Source: Gloeopeniophorella convolvens (lineage: Eukaryota; Basidiomycota; Agaricomycetes; Russulales). Taken from it: 64,000 bases of DNA. Where the stretch lies: the NCBI GenBank assembly GCA_022496205.1, contig WTXD01000031.1, positions 186,001 through 250,000 on the forward strand. The letters run 5' to 3'. Below, in pieces: positions 1-11,780 of the stretch. Each line of letters starts with the position of its first letter. Positions within the stretch are counted from its first letter, which is position 1. The notes beneath the pieces were generated by a model. The model was not told the origin of the DNA. It saw only the letters and a list, made by a program, of their open reading frames with translations, and ran no database searches. Both the position numbers and the translations under genes were made by a program.

Positions 1-660
1 GGGGGAGAGGTCGTCTAGCTGGATGTTGGTGAACAACCTTCCGTGCAGGACGACGAAGAGTTCGGGCGCGCGTGCATCAGGAGCTGAGCGGCGCGCTTGT
101 GCCGCCGGGGATCACAATGGCAGTGCGGACTCGCGCGCCGTCTCGGAGGAGCCGATGGCGATCATGCTAGAACACAAGACGTTCAGAAACCGAACCGTAG
201 CAGAATCGAGGGCTTACTGCTCGAAGGAAAGCTACACCCCACGCAGTTCCCCATCCTCCGTCTCGTAGTTGAGCAGTCTAAGGTGGTGGTGCAACTTGCC
301 GTGTCCAGGCGTCGCCAACACACCCTCGGCGTAACAGTTGCGCGCCGCCAGACATGAGTCTCCGAGAATCCCGACGCCGATGGAGCCCTTGTCGACACCG
401 GTGGTAAGCGTGTTCTTGTCCTTGAAGGCGGTACCAGGGTGGCGATCTCATGAAGGATGTCATAGTAGACACCAGGATAGAGGAAATGGGTAGATGCGAC
501 TGAGTCCGGCCCCGAGAGAGACCGGTTGCAATCGAGGTGCAGGCAGTATGAAACGTGGATGAGTCGTAGGGTTTGGATGATGACGGCGCCTTGGTTGCGA
601 AGGCGAGTTGATCCTAGGGTTGTTGGAGCTGGAAGGGTGAGGAATGCGGTGAGGATATAC
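1..660 (-). pseudogene. Decayed EST1/SMG7-like (TPR, RNA-binding) gene fragment, cut by window edge
   Basis: Read on the minus strand, the pieces match the consensus of the EST1/SMG5-7 family, whose TPR-like domain acts in telomerase recruitment or nonsense-mediated decay. A segment around 250-430 reads SIGVGILGDSCLAARNCYAE, followed by PGHGKLHHHLRLLNYE. A further piece around 120-150 reads TARESALPL then SPAAQARR, like the family's ...TAreNL... block, and the left end reads ELFVVLHGRLFTNIQLDD. Upstream, around 437-520, is HFLYPGVYYDILHEIATLVP. The pieces do not form one frame: a one-base shift separates the 437-520 piece from the next, and in-frame stops follow ELRGV and ALPL. I read it as a pseudogene fragment. 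The rest of the gene, if any, lies outside the window. The family call is from memory of the consensus, without a search. Confidence 0.45.
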
Positions 661-2068
661 AGTTTATTTCCCCACCTGCGCGACAGCAGCCTAGCTCAGC
701 AGCTAGGATATGAGCGTCTATATAGACCAAACAGTAGTGTATACAAACGGAAGCCTTCGAACGAATCAGGTTGCTATTAACTTTGAACCGTGTTGGGCGC
801 ACCTCCAACAACTTAGAACAAGTCCTGAATAGACAGAAGAGATATTCTTGATAGTCCTATGGACATTGGACTCGGGAGCTACGAGAGCGAGAGATATTTG
901 CGCCATATAGTCGATCGACGTCGCTGGCAGTCGTGGCAAGTTGGTGGCAAGTCGGAGAGCGGCGGGCCGTAGTCGACTGTGTGGCCCCCACAGTCAGACG
1001 TAGTCAGGCGCAGTCGAACTCAGTCGACCGTATAGTCTCCGCCTCGGCTGACAAAAATCTTCCAGAGCCAGGAACTCTCGGGCCGGACTGCCGGCCTATG
1101 AACCGATTTTGATCGCGGGCGACTCTCATTGACTTGACCGGACTAGGCCTGACTACGAACAAGATTTGTGACTACGACCGACTCAGACCTCCCTCGGCCC
1201 GACTCACAAGCGACGTCAGGCGACCAACTCCGACTTGATCGTTTTCACTGAGCGTGACACCCCAGAACGTGACAAAGCCCTGCTGACATGCAAACCAGCC
1301 CGGGACAAGTCAGCGACCAACTTCCCATCACACCAATCATGATGTCGTACTACCTCGGAGCCCGGGTGAGTCACATTCCATTGTTAGGATTGACCTCATC
1401 GTTCTGTTTGGTTTCTACGGAAAGCAGCACTAGGTTGGACTTCCAAGTGGCCCTGCGGAGGACAGAGCGGTGTCGCCCTCCTTGAAGCTTGACAGTCGGT
1501 GACATTCGTGTGCATAGTCCCAGGGCCTCTATGGCCGGTCTTTGGACGACGTCAAAATCTATCGTCGCTCCGTGCACGCTTGGGTCATGGCCCATGGCTT
1601 GCAATCGCAGCGTATGCCGTGGGCTCACGTGCAGAGATGACCCCGCCTTGATATTGTAGCACTTCTGCACTTCCCGTGAGAACAACATCGACTTCTTTCA
1701 CTCCCAACAGGTTGGACATGACCTCAGGGTGGATGGTGGTGTGCGCATGCCGCTGATATTAGCGGGACTCGTGCATTCCGGCGTGCACCCAGAGTCATTG
1801 CAGCTGAGCTCCCTCGGACGGTCCCGTCAATGTGATTGGACTCACGACAGTTCAGCTGACAGCCATGTACTCACTTCGACACCAATCATAGCGATGCTTC
1901 TATTCTCGAAGACGCCGCACCTATCACCGCGACTATCATTCGGAGGCATGAAAGTCATTGAGGGCACGTCAAGGTAACAGGATGAGCCACTTCGACTCTT
2001 GTCAGACTAGTTGTCCCCATGCTATTTAAGCCTGCGTCGACACACCTAACAGCAGAGACGTGCTGATC
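661..2068. other. Spacer upstream of the P450 gene
   Basis: I see no convincing gene. The stretch 950-1250 is crowded with short variants of AGTCGA/GTAGTC/CAGTCA on both strands, as if from a decayed repeat. The last 50 bases contain the core promoter of the P450. Confidence 0.6.
2023..2029 (+). promoter_or_regulatory. Putative TATA box of the P450 gene
   Basis: TATTTAA lies about 46 bases upstream of the predicted ATG at 2069. This is a plausible core promoter distance for a fungal gene with a short leader. Confidence 0.4.
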
Positions 2069-4428
2069 ATGCTCGTAACCCTGTTCAAGCTTGCAGCGTA
2101 TGCTACCTTGGCTTTGGCTGGGGCGATCTTGTTTGTTCTGCTGAGGCATCGTTTGAGGCAGCAATGCCTTTGGAAGGTACCTGGGCCACCCAGCCCATCC
2201 TTTGTCTGGGGTAAGCTTTTGCGTTCAGTTGGACAGGCCCACATCGTGCTGACCAGGGATGAAGGGAACATGCGTCAAATGTTCAATCCCCTGGCCAGCT
2301 CCTGGCACGCTGACCTATTTCGAACTTACGGAAGGGTGGCACGCGTGTATGGACTCTTCGGGGTAAGCCTCTGCTCGGTGCTCACCATGATTGACTTTAA
2401 TCCCACATCCACGCTGCGACCCTAGGACATCCAACTCGTGATTTCGGATCCCAAAGCTTGCAGCAACATCTTTGTCAGAGAACAGCATATTTTCGAAGCG
2501 ACGGACGCTTTCCTCAAGTATGTCTGGCACCAGTACCGCAGAACCCGCCGCTGAATTCAAGTAGTGCGAATATGCAGGCATTCGGGCCGAACTTGATGTC
2601 TACTCTAGGTTCGTGATGGCCTACGCTTCTCGGCCGAGCACTTCCCGACGTATACGTACCCATAGGTGCCCATCACCGCAAGCAACGCAAGTTGCTCAAT
2701 CCCGTCTTTCACATCAACCATATGCGACACATGATTCCCACCTTCCATAATGTCACGCGCCAGGTATTGTCGTATTGTCTCACCGTTATGACGTGCAGCT
2801 CACACCACGATAGCTTCACGGGATTCTGAAGCCGATGGTAAAAGATGGCCCACGAGAGGTCGACATCGTCGAGTGGATGGGCAGCCTCGCGCTCGAGCTG
2901 ATTGGGCAAGCTGGTCTCGGGTACAACTTTGGCACTCTCGATGGTAGGAACGGCGAATTTTGCAAAGCTGTGAAGGAATGGGTGTGAGCATCCCACTTAT
3001 TTGAGCCTGGCTCGACCTGATCTGCGTGCAGTCCTGCCATGTCTTCGCTTGTCGTGCCTCGGAACATTTTTCCTTATTTTTACAGAGTATTCCCGGCCTG
3101 GTTCCTGAAGATTGCAGGGAGGATGCTACCGTGGGAGAGGTTGAACCACGCCATGGATGTCGCGGGAATGATGACCACCAACACGAGCAAGGTATATGAA
3201 GCGAAGAAGAGGCTTTTAGAAGAAGGCGATGACGCTACTGTCAAGCAAGTTGGCGAGGGAAAAGACATCATAAGTCTCCTCAGTACGCCCTCAATCCCGG
3301 CTTCCTAGTACTGACCGCCTGACGTGCTGCGTCTAAGTCCGGGCTAACTCGGAAGCGTCTGACACGGACCGTCTCAGCGAGGAAGAGATTGTCGCCCAGA
3401 TGACGTGCGTGATACGAGCTCGAGATTGGCTAAGCACTGACGGACCTGGGTATCCCCTCTTAGCATCCTCCTCTTAGCAGCTACAGACTCGACCTCTAGC
3501 GCTCTCTCCCGCATCTTGCATCTCTTGGCTCTTCATCCAGAAGTTCAAGACAAACTCAGGAGTGAGTTGAGAGAAGCATGTGAAGGAAATGAAGAGCTTC
3601 CACACGACCAGCTTGTCTCTTTGCCCTACCTGGATGCTGTTTGCCGCGAGACCCTCCGTCTGTACGTCAAAGTTCTCACCTCTGCACAATCTCTCTTCAC
3701 AGATATGCAGCTACGCCCCGGTCCCTGGAGTGATGAGGGTGTGAGTCCTGCGCAAGGTGTTCTCGCTCTTAGGCTGTGGTTAACGACTGGATAGAACACG
3801 CGGCGCTGTTGTACTTCCGTTGTCGACGCCTATCCACGACACCGAGGGCCGCGAGATTAACGAGCTCTTTATTCCTGACAATACGACGGTTTACATACAA
3901 ATCTCCAATCTGAACCGCGACCCGCTCGTGTGGGGTCCTGATGCCGCAGAGTGGAAGCCTGAACGTTGGCTCTCTCCGCTGCCCGAGAGCGTCGCAGAGG
4001 CCAAAATTCAAGGTGTCTATTCCAACACGTGAGTTATTGACGGCGATTATCTGTTCCTTTCCCCCTCGTCTTCTTACTGATGCAATTTCGCCAGGATGAC
4101 GTTTATCGGCGGTGGACGATCGTGCATGTACGTGCATAATTGCAGAGAGTTTGTGCTATGCGAGACTGACCTGGATTCTTGCAGCGGTTTCAAGTTCTCG
4201 CAGCTGGAAATGAGTGCGCCCCGTAGCCGTGTGATAACACGGGTGGTCGTTCTGATCATTATGCTCTTTTCAGAGGTTGTACTGTCCCAGCTCGTCCCGA
4301 CATTCAAATTCGAGCCTTCGAAGCAAGAGATTACCTGGAGATTTGGCACCATCGTCAGTCCGTGTTTGAAGGGATCCGAGACCAAGGTATTGCATCCAAG
4401 CCTCCCTATCATCATGTCTCTTGCGTGA
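2069..4428 (+). CDS. Cytochrome P450 monooxygenase (multi-intron, membrane anchored)
   Basis: Heme-thiolate monooxygenase. The N-terminus has a hydrophobic anchor (residues about 4-25) followed by basic residues and the PGPPSP hinge, so the enzyme should sit in the ER membrane. In order the spliced exons give: a C-helix segment AHHRKQRKLLNPVF, an I-helix AATDSTSSALS, a K-helix ETLR in AVCRETLRLY, PERW, and the heme-binding FIGGGRSCIG. The gene has roughly a dozen short introns. For example, exon 1 ends at 2210 and exon 2 starts near 2265. The intron after about 4136 falls inside the Ile codon just after the heme cysteine, and another splits QLEM/K near 4214-4274. All junctions I traced keep the frame, so the gene looks functional. 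It resembles the large basidiomycete families with the HRKQRKLLNPVF signature, but I cannot assign a CYP number. Substrate is unknown. No biosynthetic partner genes lie beside it. Confidence 0.9.
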
Positions 4429-4965
4429 TCATGGCTTCCCTGATCGCCATCGAGGCTGTGCCAAGACCACGGTGCGCTTCCGAGTAGTCAACGTCCGATC
4501 GCTGTATGTGGTATCTTGGTTTATGGTGCTCTTACGACGCTGCTTTGATGACCCATGGAACGGGAGTGTACGCCTCCCGTTTTCGAATTAAGTATGTCCA
4601 GATATCTACGCATTGTCCCTTTTCAATACAAGTTCAGTAGTGGTGATTATCTGGCACTAGTTGAGCGACCACTCCGGCGTGCACGGATACTCGACAGGGG
4701 CGTGTATGGCTAAATATTCATATACATTGGCCTGGGGAAATGTGATTCGGACAGGAACAAACGCCTTCGAGTCTTTCCAGCGCCACAGGGAGAAGGAAAC
4801 GTTACGCACGACTCGATCGTGTGAAAAATAAAATCAGCGATTCACTGTAAGTCTTCGACGAGCAATGCACACGTCATTCGGTTTGGTATACAGTACGAGT
4901 ACTATACGACAGCTAAGTATACTGGTAGCTCTCCAAACAACGCGCTGTCGGCAGACTGCCTGCAC
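4429..4965. other. Spacer between P450 and F-box pseudogene
   Basis: The 3' ends of two convergent loci face each other here. I see no coding signal or clear repeat. Confidence 0.6.
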
Positions 4966-6735
4966 CTACTCAACCGTGTCACCGAACATGTCGACTCGAT
5001 GAACTACACCCAGCAGAGAGTCTAGCCAAGGCTTCTTAGCCCGACACGCAGAATCCAGGCGAAGCCACTTGAGTGGACGTCCTCGCTTCTGCCGCGACTT
5101 CAACATCTTGTATAGCTTGGTGTCAGGGACATGGTCAAAGATGTCGGCGCCCTGTATAACGAGGACTTCCAGGTTGGGGAGGGGTACCGGGCGATTTTGC
5201 TGTGGCAATAGGAACTCGGATAACACACCTACCATGAGCCGTCCTGGACAAATTACGGTCGAGGCGCTTGGGAAGCGCCGCAAGAGGTCCCCATACATAT
5301 AGCTGCTCATGCCTTGGGCCATGAGGGTGTCCACGAATGAGTCGGGTAGTGCATTGCACGTTGCGCGGAGTATGTCGTGCCGGTCGTCGTAATAGTCCTG
5401 GAAAGATATATGTACGTGGGTGTTCATGTCGCAGGATTCCTGCGGGGCTACGAAAGGGAGCACCTCTCTTCCGGCATGAGCGATAACCTGTGTCCACGGT
5501 CCGGGGCCAATCAAAAACGCGAGGGAACCGATGGGCCCGTCTGCTGGGGCGTGCTCGCCGAAGAAACGAAACGCCCGGCTGATTATTGTGTTGATGCCCT
5601 CTGGCCCTCCCGCCAAAGTATCTATGGACACCCGAACGCGCGCTGTAGAAGGAAGTTCAACGTAACCAAAGAAGTGGAAGCACTGGGGTGTGTTGGTTCT
5701 AAGGACGAGCTGTTGGAGATGAGGAAGACGGATTCCTGTTCGTCCGCTGGCCCGTAATAGATCGATGCCGTCTTGGTCCCAACCGAGGCAGCGTTCGAGA
5801 CGAGATGCTCCAGCGCTGGAAGAAACCGAAGGAATTCGATGGCGTTTTCGACGCTCAGCAACGGTGGGTCCATCATGTCCAGGGCATCGTCCCTGTCGAA
5901 GCTCTTCAGTGGGTCGTCTCTGTAAAGGATAATCTCGAGAACGTGAGGTTGCAAGACGAAGTTGGAAGGGGGGTCCACCTCGGGGCAACTTCGAGAAATG
6001 AGATGCGGCGGAGAGATGGGGAGTTATCTATGATTTCGCCGAGGGATAGGTTCCGATACCGACGCACGCCTTCGGGTGAGGGAACAGTCAGCTCTACAGC
6101 CTCTAAGATAGGTGCTTTGGAGCGGGAGAAGATATCTTTGAAGAGGAAGTAGAAGTCGTCGGGGTTTAGAGCCTTCAGCGATAATGAAGATATGGACGCG
6201 ACATCGAATAGACACACGGGTGGCGCTCTGTTCAAGACAGCGTGATAGGCGGATGTCATATTTCCGAAGAGATGAATGCCAGGGACAGGAAGGCCTTGAG
6301 AGCGCGCGAGTGAACATTCCAACCATCGAGGTCCCAGACTAACAGATATATGTCTCCACAAGGAAGGCGTAGCCAGCGCCACTTCCCTCCAACGCCGGCA
6401 AACCTGCGAGCAAACAATCCATCCCATCCGAGTGGCCAAGGGGTAGCTCGGAAAGGCAGCGGAGTAAGCTTCCGACTCTTGGTCATCTTGGGACGAGGCG
6501 GGGTCCTTCTGGACCGGCTCAAGGATGAAGGCGTCCTGTTGGGGTGAGGCGGAGTCCTTCTGGAGCTGTCCAAAGACGAAGACGAGATTCTCGGATGTGA
6601 GCCTCAGACACGTGTTCCGATACGATGCGGGACTAGGGAGTGCAAGGCCAGTGTGAGCTTTTCGTGAGGTAAATATACAGTGCTTAGTAGAACATACCTT
6701 TCGTATAGTGACGTTGTAGGCGTTAGACCCGACAT
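4966..6735 (-). pseudogene. F-box-like gene, disabled paralogue of the 35.5 kb gene
   Basis: This is a close relative of the intact genes at 35459-37360 and 38071-39808. The start ATG at 6735 and first short intron (donor gtatgt, acceptor ccctag) are conserved. The F-box-like core reads GWIVCSQVCRRWREVALATP, and the tail reads RLPHLQQL, then ALPDSFVDTLMAQG, then PLKWLRLD. Compared with the 35.5 kb gene there are two single-base deletions, near 5940 (after CNLT) and near 5800 (after PALEHL). Each shifts the frame and is not explained by an intron. About 55 codons upstream of the F-box are missing near 6600. A short segment coding QKDSASPQQD/QKDPASSQDD has been tandemly copied near 6480-6560. 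A CAG-to-TAG type difference near 4966 removes the last residues. F-box proteins normally recruit substrates to SCF ubiquitin ligases; this copy is unlikely to. Confidence 0.85.
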
Positions 6736-7129
6736 TGATGTTCTGAGTTGATTGAGAGAAGCAAGTCAGAGTGGAAGCAAGTGTAGGGTCGAGGCTGGAG
6801 GGATAAACTCAAAAAACTCGACTCACTTTAAATGTCTGGCTGGCGCATGTTCAAGTTCGCCACTCGCGCCCAACTCGCGCCTCGTGTCGAACACGGGGGC
6901 AAAGACGTCAGTCACGTGTATTTGTATGCTCTTACGCCAAGTAGGTGCGTCATCCGTTGTGTACGCGTTGTTTGTGATGCCACGTGCGCACGAATTCGGC
7001 CCACCGTCGGAGATTACCGCGCGTTGCGGGCTTGGCAACGACAACTGCCAGCAACTGAATTCAGTCGAGTTCAGAGTTCAAAACCATAGGCGGGTCGCAC
7101 GACGGTGTCGTCAGCCATGGCCAAAGGCG
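6736..7129. other. Spacer between divergent loci
   Basis: This short region lies between the start of the F-box pseudogene and the putative start of the membrane-protein gene. No feature was recognised. Confidence 0.5.
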
Positions 7130-9137
7130 ATGGCTACGACCTGGTGCCTCGTCATCCTTCTCTATCAAATGTCTGCAGCCCGGTCAGGCGACCTCCCCCA
7201 TTTCGAAATCCGACTCTATTCTCAGAGCGCTCCCGGAGGGTGCTAGTGCGCCATGCCCGAGCTGTGCGAGCGACGCTCTCACGACGTCGTCCTAACGACG
7301 TCGGCTCCTCGTCGTGCCGCGCAGGAGAGGGGCTGCGCGGAGAAGTGTCAACGACGTGAGGACCCCATTAACCAGGGGCATACTCGGGCAGCCACGCAGC
7401 GGCGGCCGGGACCACCATCCTTCGTCCCAACCATGTGCGTACGCCAGACCCACAACGCCCTGTCACCCGCACAGCGCAGCTGACGCCGTTTTGCAGCCCC
7501 TCTTCGGCCTTCGCCTGCTCCAGGAGAGCGGACTGCCCATTGATTGGGCTTCCTTTGCCGCGTTTTGCGTCCGGGAGATCGCAAGACTGCGCATCGCTGC
7601 CTTCGGATTGAGGCCTTGCCTGCTGGCCCAGGTAGAGACGACGGTCGCCATGGGGCTTATCGGGTGCACAAGACGCGGCTGGGACTGTGCTGTTGGTGGC
7701 GCGCGGACGTCGCAAGCTCCGCCGATTGAGTCCGCAGAGAGAGGACGTGATTCTGGTGCGTTGCGCGCAATTTCATATGGAACGAGGGCATGGGGTAACG
7801 CTCGCGCGCTGGACAGGACGCGCACCGTCAGTCTGTCGCCAGATCACTTGGCATTGCTTGTGCTGACCCACAGTTCTGGTCCACGAAAGTGACGACGAGA
7901 GAAAACAGTGAGATCTTGATTTCTTGGACGTCTTCTTTTTTCAAATCCCGGCGTCTGTTTGCTTTAGCACCACACGCGACGACGATGACTCGGATGGATC
8001 ATCCCGGACGTCGGAGACTCAGACCAAGTGGGTGCTTTGTGTGTTGGTGCCTGCCGCGCGGCCTGATGACGTGCGCAGAACCTCGACACAGTCCGGGACA
8101 TCGTCGACACGCTCGTCAGAGTCGTCCAGCAGCAGCAGCAGCAGCGTTGCTACTACCACCACTACCGCTGCAACCACCACCTCTACCACCACCACCACCA
8201 CCCACGACCATGGCTCGTCTCAGAAAACGAAAACTTCAACCACCACGAAGGACGATAACCACAGCGAAACGACGTCCATCTCCCGCGTCAGCGCCAACAC
8301 GCAAGGCTTCGCAGTGGTCGTGCAATCGACGACGAGCCCTTCGTCCATCAGCACAGTCACCGACACTGTAACGGTCTCAGAAACGCCTTCGTCTCAAGAG
8401 CGCCCGTCGACGGTCACGATCACCGCATCGCCGACGATGACCAACAACTTTGTAGTGTCCGTCAGCCAAGTATCCTTTTCCTCAAGCGCGACCGCGTAAG
8501 ACAGCCCACGCTGCCCGTCTCATCGCCCGCTCACGCGCTCCTGCTCCACTCTCCTGCGCCCAGATCCGCCGTCGCCGCACAAGCCAGCTACGCGAGCTCC
8601 ACGCCGCCCAGCACGACGCACACCCGCGCGCGCCTCCCAACGACCACCCCCGCGCCGAGCGTGCCCACAGACGCCACGGCATTCGACCACGAGTGCGCCC
8701 TTCCCTCCTTCCCCTGCGCGCTGCACAGTGCACCCCCCACTCACACGCGCGCCCGCAGCCACTGGGGCCCGAGCACCAAGACGATCGTCGGCGTCGTGAC
8801 GACGCTCGTCGCGCTCACCGCGCTGCTCATCGTCGCCGGCTGCGTCGTGCGCTACCGCTCGCGCCGGCAGAGCTCGCAGTGGCGCGAGCGGCTCCTGCGC
8901 GGGCAGCTCTTCACGCGCGTGGTGCCCGCCGCGCCTGCCCCCGCGCCTGCCCCTGCCCCCGCGCACGCGAGCGCGTTCTCGGCGATGGCGTTCGCGGCGC
9001 CGGCGCCGGCGCGCACGGTGTCGTGGGTGTCGTACTACCCGCCCGTGGTGGACGACCCGCGCGCGAGCACCGCCGCGGACCCGTTCCGCGACTCGCGCGC
9101 GCCCGCGCACGACGAGATCGGCATCGCGGTGGGCTAG
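7130..9137 (+). CDS. Ser/Thr-rich single-pass membrane protein (mucin-like surface protein); 5' exons uncertain
   Basis: The C-terminal two thirds are clear. An exon from about 7968 and one from about 8080 encode a low-complexity stalk with runs of Ser (AGC), Thr and STTT, typical of O-mannosylated fungal surface proteins. Introns near 8029-8079, 8479-8560 and 8692-8758 keep the frame. They are followed by HWGPSTKT, a single transmembrane helix (IVGVVTTLVALTALLIVAG), a basic stop-transfer RYRSRR, and an Ala/Pro-rich cytosolic tail ending at 9137. The N-terminus is less certain. An ATG at 7130 starts MATTWCLVILLYQMSAARSG, a good signal peptide candidate, but the exons joining it to the stalk (7246-7968) could not be fixed. 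Topology (signal, Ser/Thr stalk, one helix, short tail) resembles the Wsc/Mid2-type and many uncharacterised basidiomycete surface proteins. No ligand-binding domain was recognised. Confidence 0.55.
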
Positions 9138-11068
9138 CCGGAGCGAGCAGCCCGCGACCCGCACGACAAAACGCTGCACGCACGCACGCACGAACGAAAC
9201 CGCGAAACCAACGAACGCTGTATACACTTACCTAGTAACCGTCTCTCTCTCTGTCTGTATCATACCGCCGGTCGCTTTCCTTTTTTTTTCTTGCTTTCCT
9301 CGCTCGCTGCGCTCTGAGTATCTGCATCATCCCTGGCGTGGCGTTGACGTTTGGCTGTCGTGGCGCGGCCGGCGAATGTATGTATGTATGCGTATCGTTG
9401 CCAGTGTATATCACCTGTTCCACTCACGACGCTGCGCGCCCCGGAGTAAGTACCTGTGCGCGGCGCCGCCGCCGGATGCACGTGCATTCTTTGCGAGGCA
9501 CCTGCACAGTCACGGCCGCGAACCCGCCGTACCATGATGTGGCGCGGCGCGCTCCGACCTGCGCAACCTCTGTGCTGCGCACACTAATCTCGATGCGACG
9601 TGGTTCGATTACGTGGCCAGGCGGCGCATGCGTGCGCTCCACCAGCCCAGCACACCGGGAGATCCTGCTGAAGAAGTGAAGTTCGGGCAAAACTCCAATA
9701 TTCGATATTCATACGCAAGGAAAGGAATTCGAAGCAGTGCGAGCGTCGGACGGGCAATGCATGGTGATGGCCCCTTGCGCCGGGCCACAGCGCCTAGGCT
9801 CTGCCAGCAACGGCACGCACGTATGTACTCTAGTGCTCTACGCCCTGCGCTCTCAACCGTGTCAGCTCCTCACACGGCGGCGCAAGCCCGAGAAGCGCGC
9901 GAAGTCGAAGCTCGTCCCGACTCCGAGGCTTCGAAGCAAGCAGTCGGCCGCGTTCGCGCGCGATGTACTCATCGTGGATCCATGGGGCACGCGCGCACGT
10001 TCGAAGCCCGCGAAGGCGAAGCAGTGCTCGCTCGCGCACAGCCATATGATGCTGCGCCCAGTGAGCGCCGCTCGTAAGCAGGCGGACAGCAGTACGGACG
10101 CTCCTTATCTGATACGCACCGTGCTGTTAACGTTCAACGTCCAACGTCCAGTATTTGCGCTCCCGTAACTTCGCGCACTGCGGTCCAGAGCAGAAGCCGC
10201 ATACTGTACTGTACTAGTACATACTCAGTATGTAAGGCGCATCAGGCCCCCTGGCAGGTAGTGCGCTCCGCACCGGTCGGCGGCAGATGCACCGTGCATG
10301 CGTACGCCGGTGGCATGCGCGCCTGAGCGCCGGTGACGCCTTCAGCTTCAGCGAATTCGGAATTCCCAGTGGTACATAAACAACGCCCATGGCAGCAAAT
10401 TCGGCGTTCGAGCATTACACACATACTCAGCCAATTCGGAATTCACAGGAGACCAATTACATAGGTATTCCATGATCGATGATATCGAACCAGCGCAAGC
10501 ACTTAATATCGAGGACAAATGAAATGAGCCAGGACAACTTGAAAGTACTTGGGGTCCGGCGGCTCGGTGCGCGCGCGCGCGAAGCTGGGCGGGGTACTAT
10601 TGCATTTGCATGCGTGCGTGGCGCACACGCCGCTGGAGGTGTGTATGTATGTAAGAGAGGATTCGAAGGCGTCGTCGGGGGCTGCTGCTGCTGCGGGCGT
10701 CACGGTCGCGCAGGAATTACAGCTGATGCGGTCGCGCCGCGTGCCACATATCACGTCACGTCGCCGGAGGGCCCAAAATCGTTACTGTGGTCGATGGCGG
10801 TGGCACAGCGCTCGTTACAGGGGTGCATAGTGGATCTACGTGGGGGCGCGGCGCAGTACACCGAGACACTGAGGCCGGGGGACACGGGGCAGCAAGGGAA
10901 CCAACCAGGATTAAGATTCTGCAAGGCAGCTCGGACTCGGGTCTGTGGCTGCCAGAAGCGCGACGGCGACGCATCTTTGTCAGTGCCGATCAACGCTGGG
11001 CCGACGCCACCTGACGTTACATAGACTTCGAGGCACGCAGGCGCACACGACACTGTGTATGTACCGCA
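9138..11068. other. Long GC-rich spacer
   Basis: I see no convincing gene in 1.9 kb. It holds GTATGTATGT-type tracts (9376-9390 and 10641-10655), many CGCG runs and a repeated AATTCGGAATTC. Open frames here look like by-products of high GC. Confidence 0.55.
10354..10444. repeat. Pair of AATTCGGAATTC direct repeats
   Basis: The 12-mer occurs at 10354-10365 and again at 10433-10444, 79 bases apart. It contains two EcoRI-like half palindromes. Function unknown. Confidence 0.5.
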
Positions 11069-11780
11069 CTACACACCACGGCCCCGCGCCTGCGCCTCGC
11101 GCGCGAGCTGCTGCACCGTCAGCTCCCAGACGCGGTACACGACCTCGGCGACGTGCGCCTCGCCGCGCGGGAGCCGGCACAGCGCGTCGTCGCGCGCGAG
11201 CAGCGTGCCGACGTAGTGCTGCTCGTCGGGCATGCCGGTCCCCCGCGCGCGCACCGCGTCGGCGGGGATCTGCGCGGCGTAGTAGAAGGTGAGGTACTGC
11301 CCGCCCGGGTCGGCGCCGTACGGGCCAAACTGCGTCGTCGTGACGAAGGCGGGCTCGCCGGCGATGGGCGCGGTGCGCGCGCGCGGGTTGGCGGGCGGCG
11401 CGGGGGCGCGCGTCGGGAGGAAGAGCGGGAGGAACTCGGCGCGGTAGCCGGACTGTCGCCGCGGCCGCGGGTGAGGTTGGGGTTGGGATTTGGGTTGTTG
11501 AGAGGGGGGTACGACGCACCTCCTCGTACGCCTCGCGGAGGGCGCACTGCTCGAGGGACTCGCCGATGTCCTTGCGGCCGCGGGGGAGGAACCAGGTGTC
11601 GGACTGGGTGTCGTGGACGACGACGATCTTTGCGGTGGCGGGCTGGATGATGACGGCGCTGGCGGCGAGGAGCAAGTCGCCTGTCCAGAAGCAGCTCGGG
11701 GGTATCGCGGCGGTGGACAAGTCGGAATAGTAGTACGGGCGTCTGTCGCCGGGGTCGGCGGCGTTGGACTCGTGTGGCAT
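11069..11780 (-). CDS. Nudix hydrolase family protein
   Basis: A two-exon gene of about 214 residues. Exon 1 runs 11780-11520, the intron is 11519-11453, and exon 2 is 11452-11069. Splicing completes the Nudix box G-x5-E-x7-R-E-x2-E-E-x-G: GRKDIGE, seven residues, REAYEE, then SGY from exon 2. The unspliced frame would lose it. Family enzymes cleave nucleoside diphosphates linked to another moiety, using a divalent metal held by the Glu residues of the box. The segment before the box (TQSDTWFLPRGRKDIGES) resembles fungal proteins of the diphosphoinositol-polyphosphate/NUDT3-like type, but substrate cannot be told from sequence alone. A longer insertion follows the box (PLFLPTRAPAPPANPRART). 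No targeting signal was seen, so it is probably cytosolic or nuclear. Confidence 0.85.

Noticed and set aside
8520..9227. 235-codon antisense frame over the membrane-protein gene
   Set aside because: Extreme Arg content and no domain. The sense strand carries a clear transmembrane helix and stalk.
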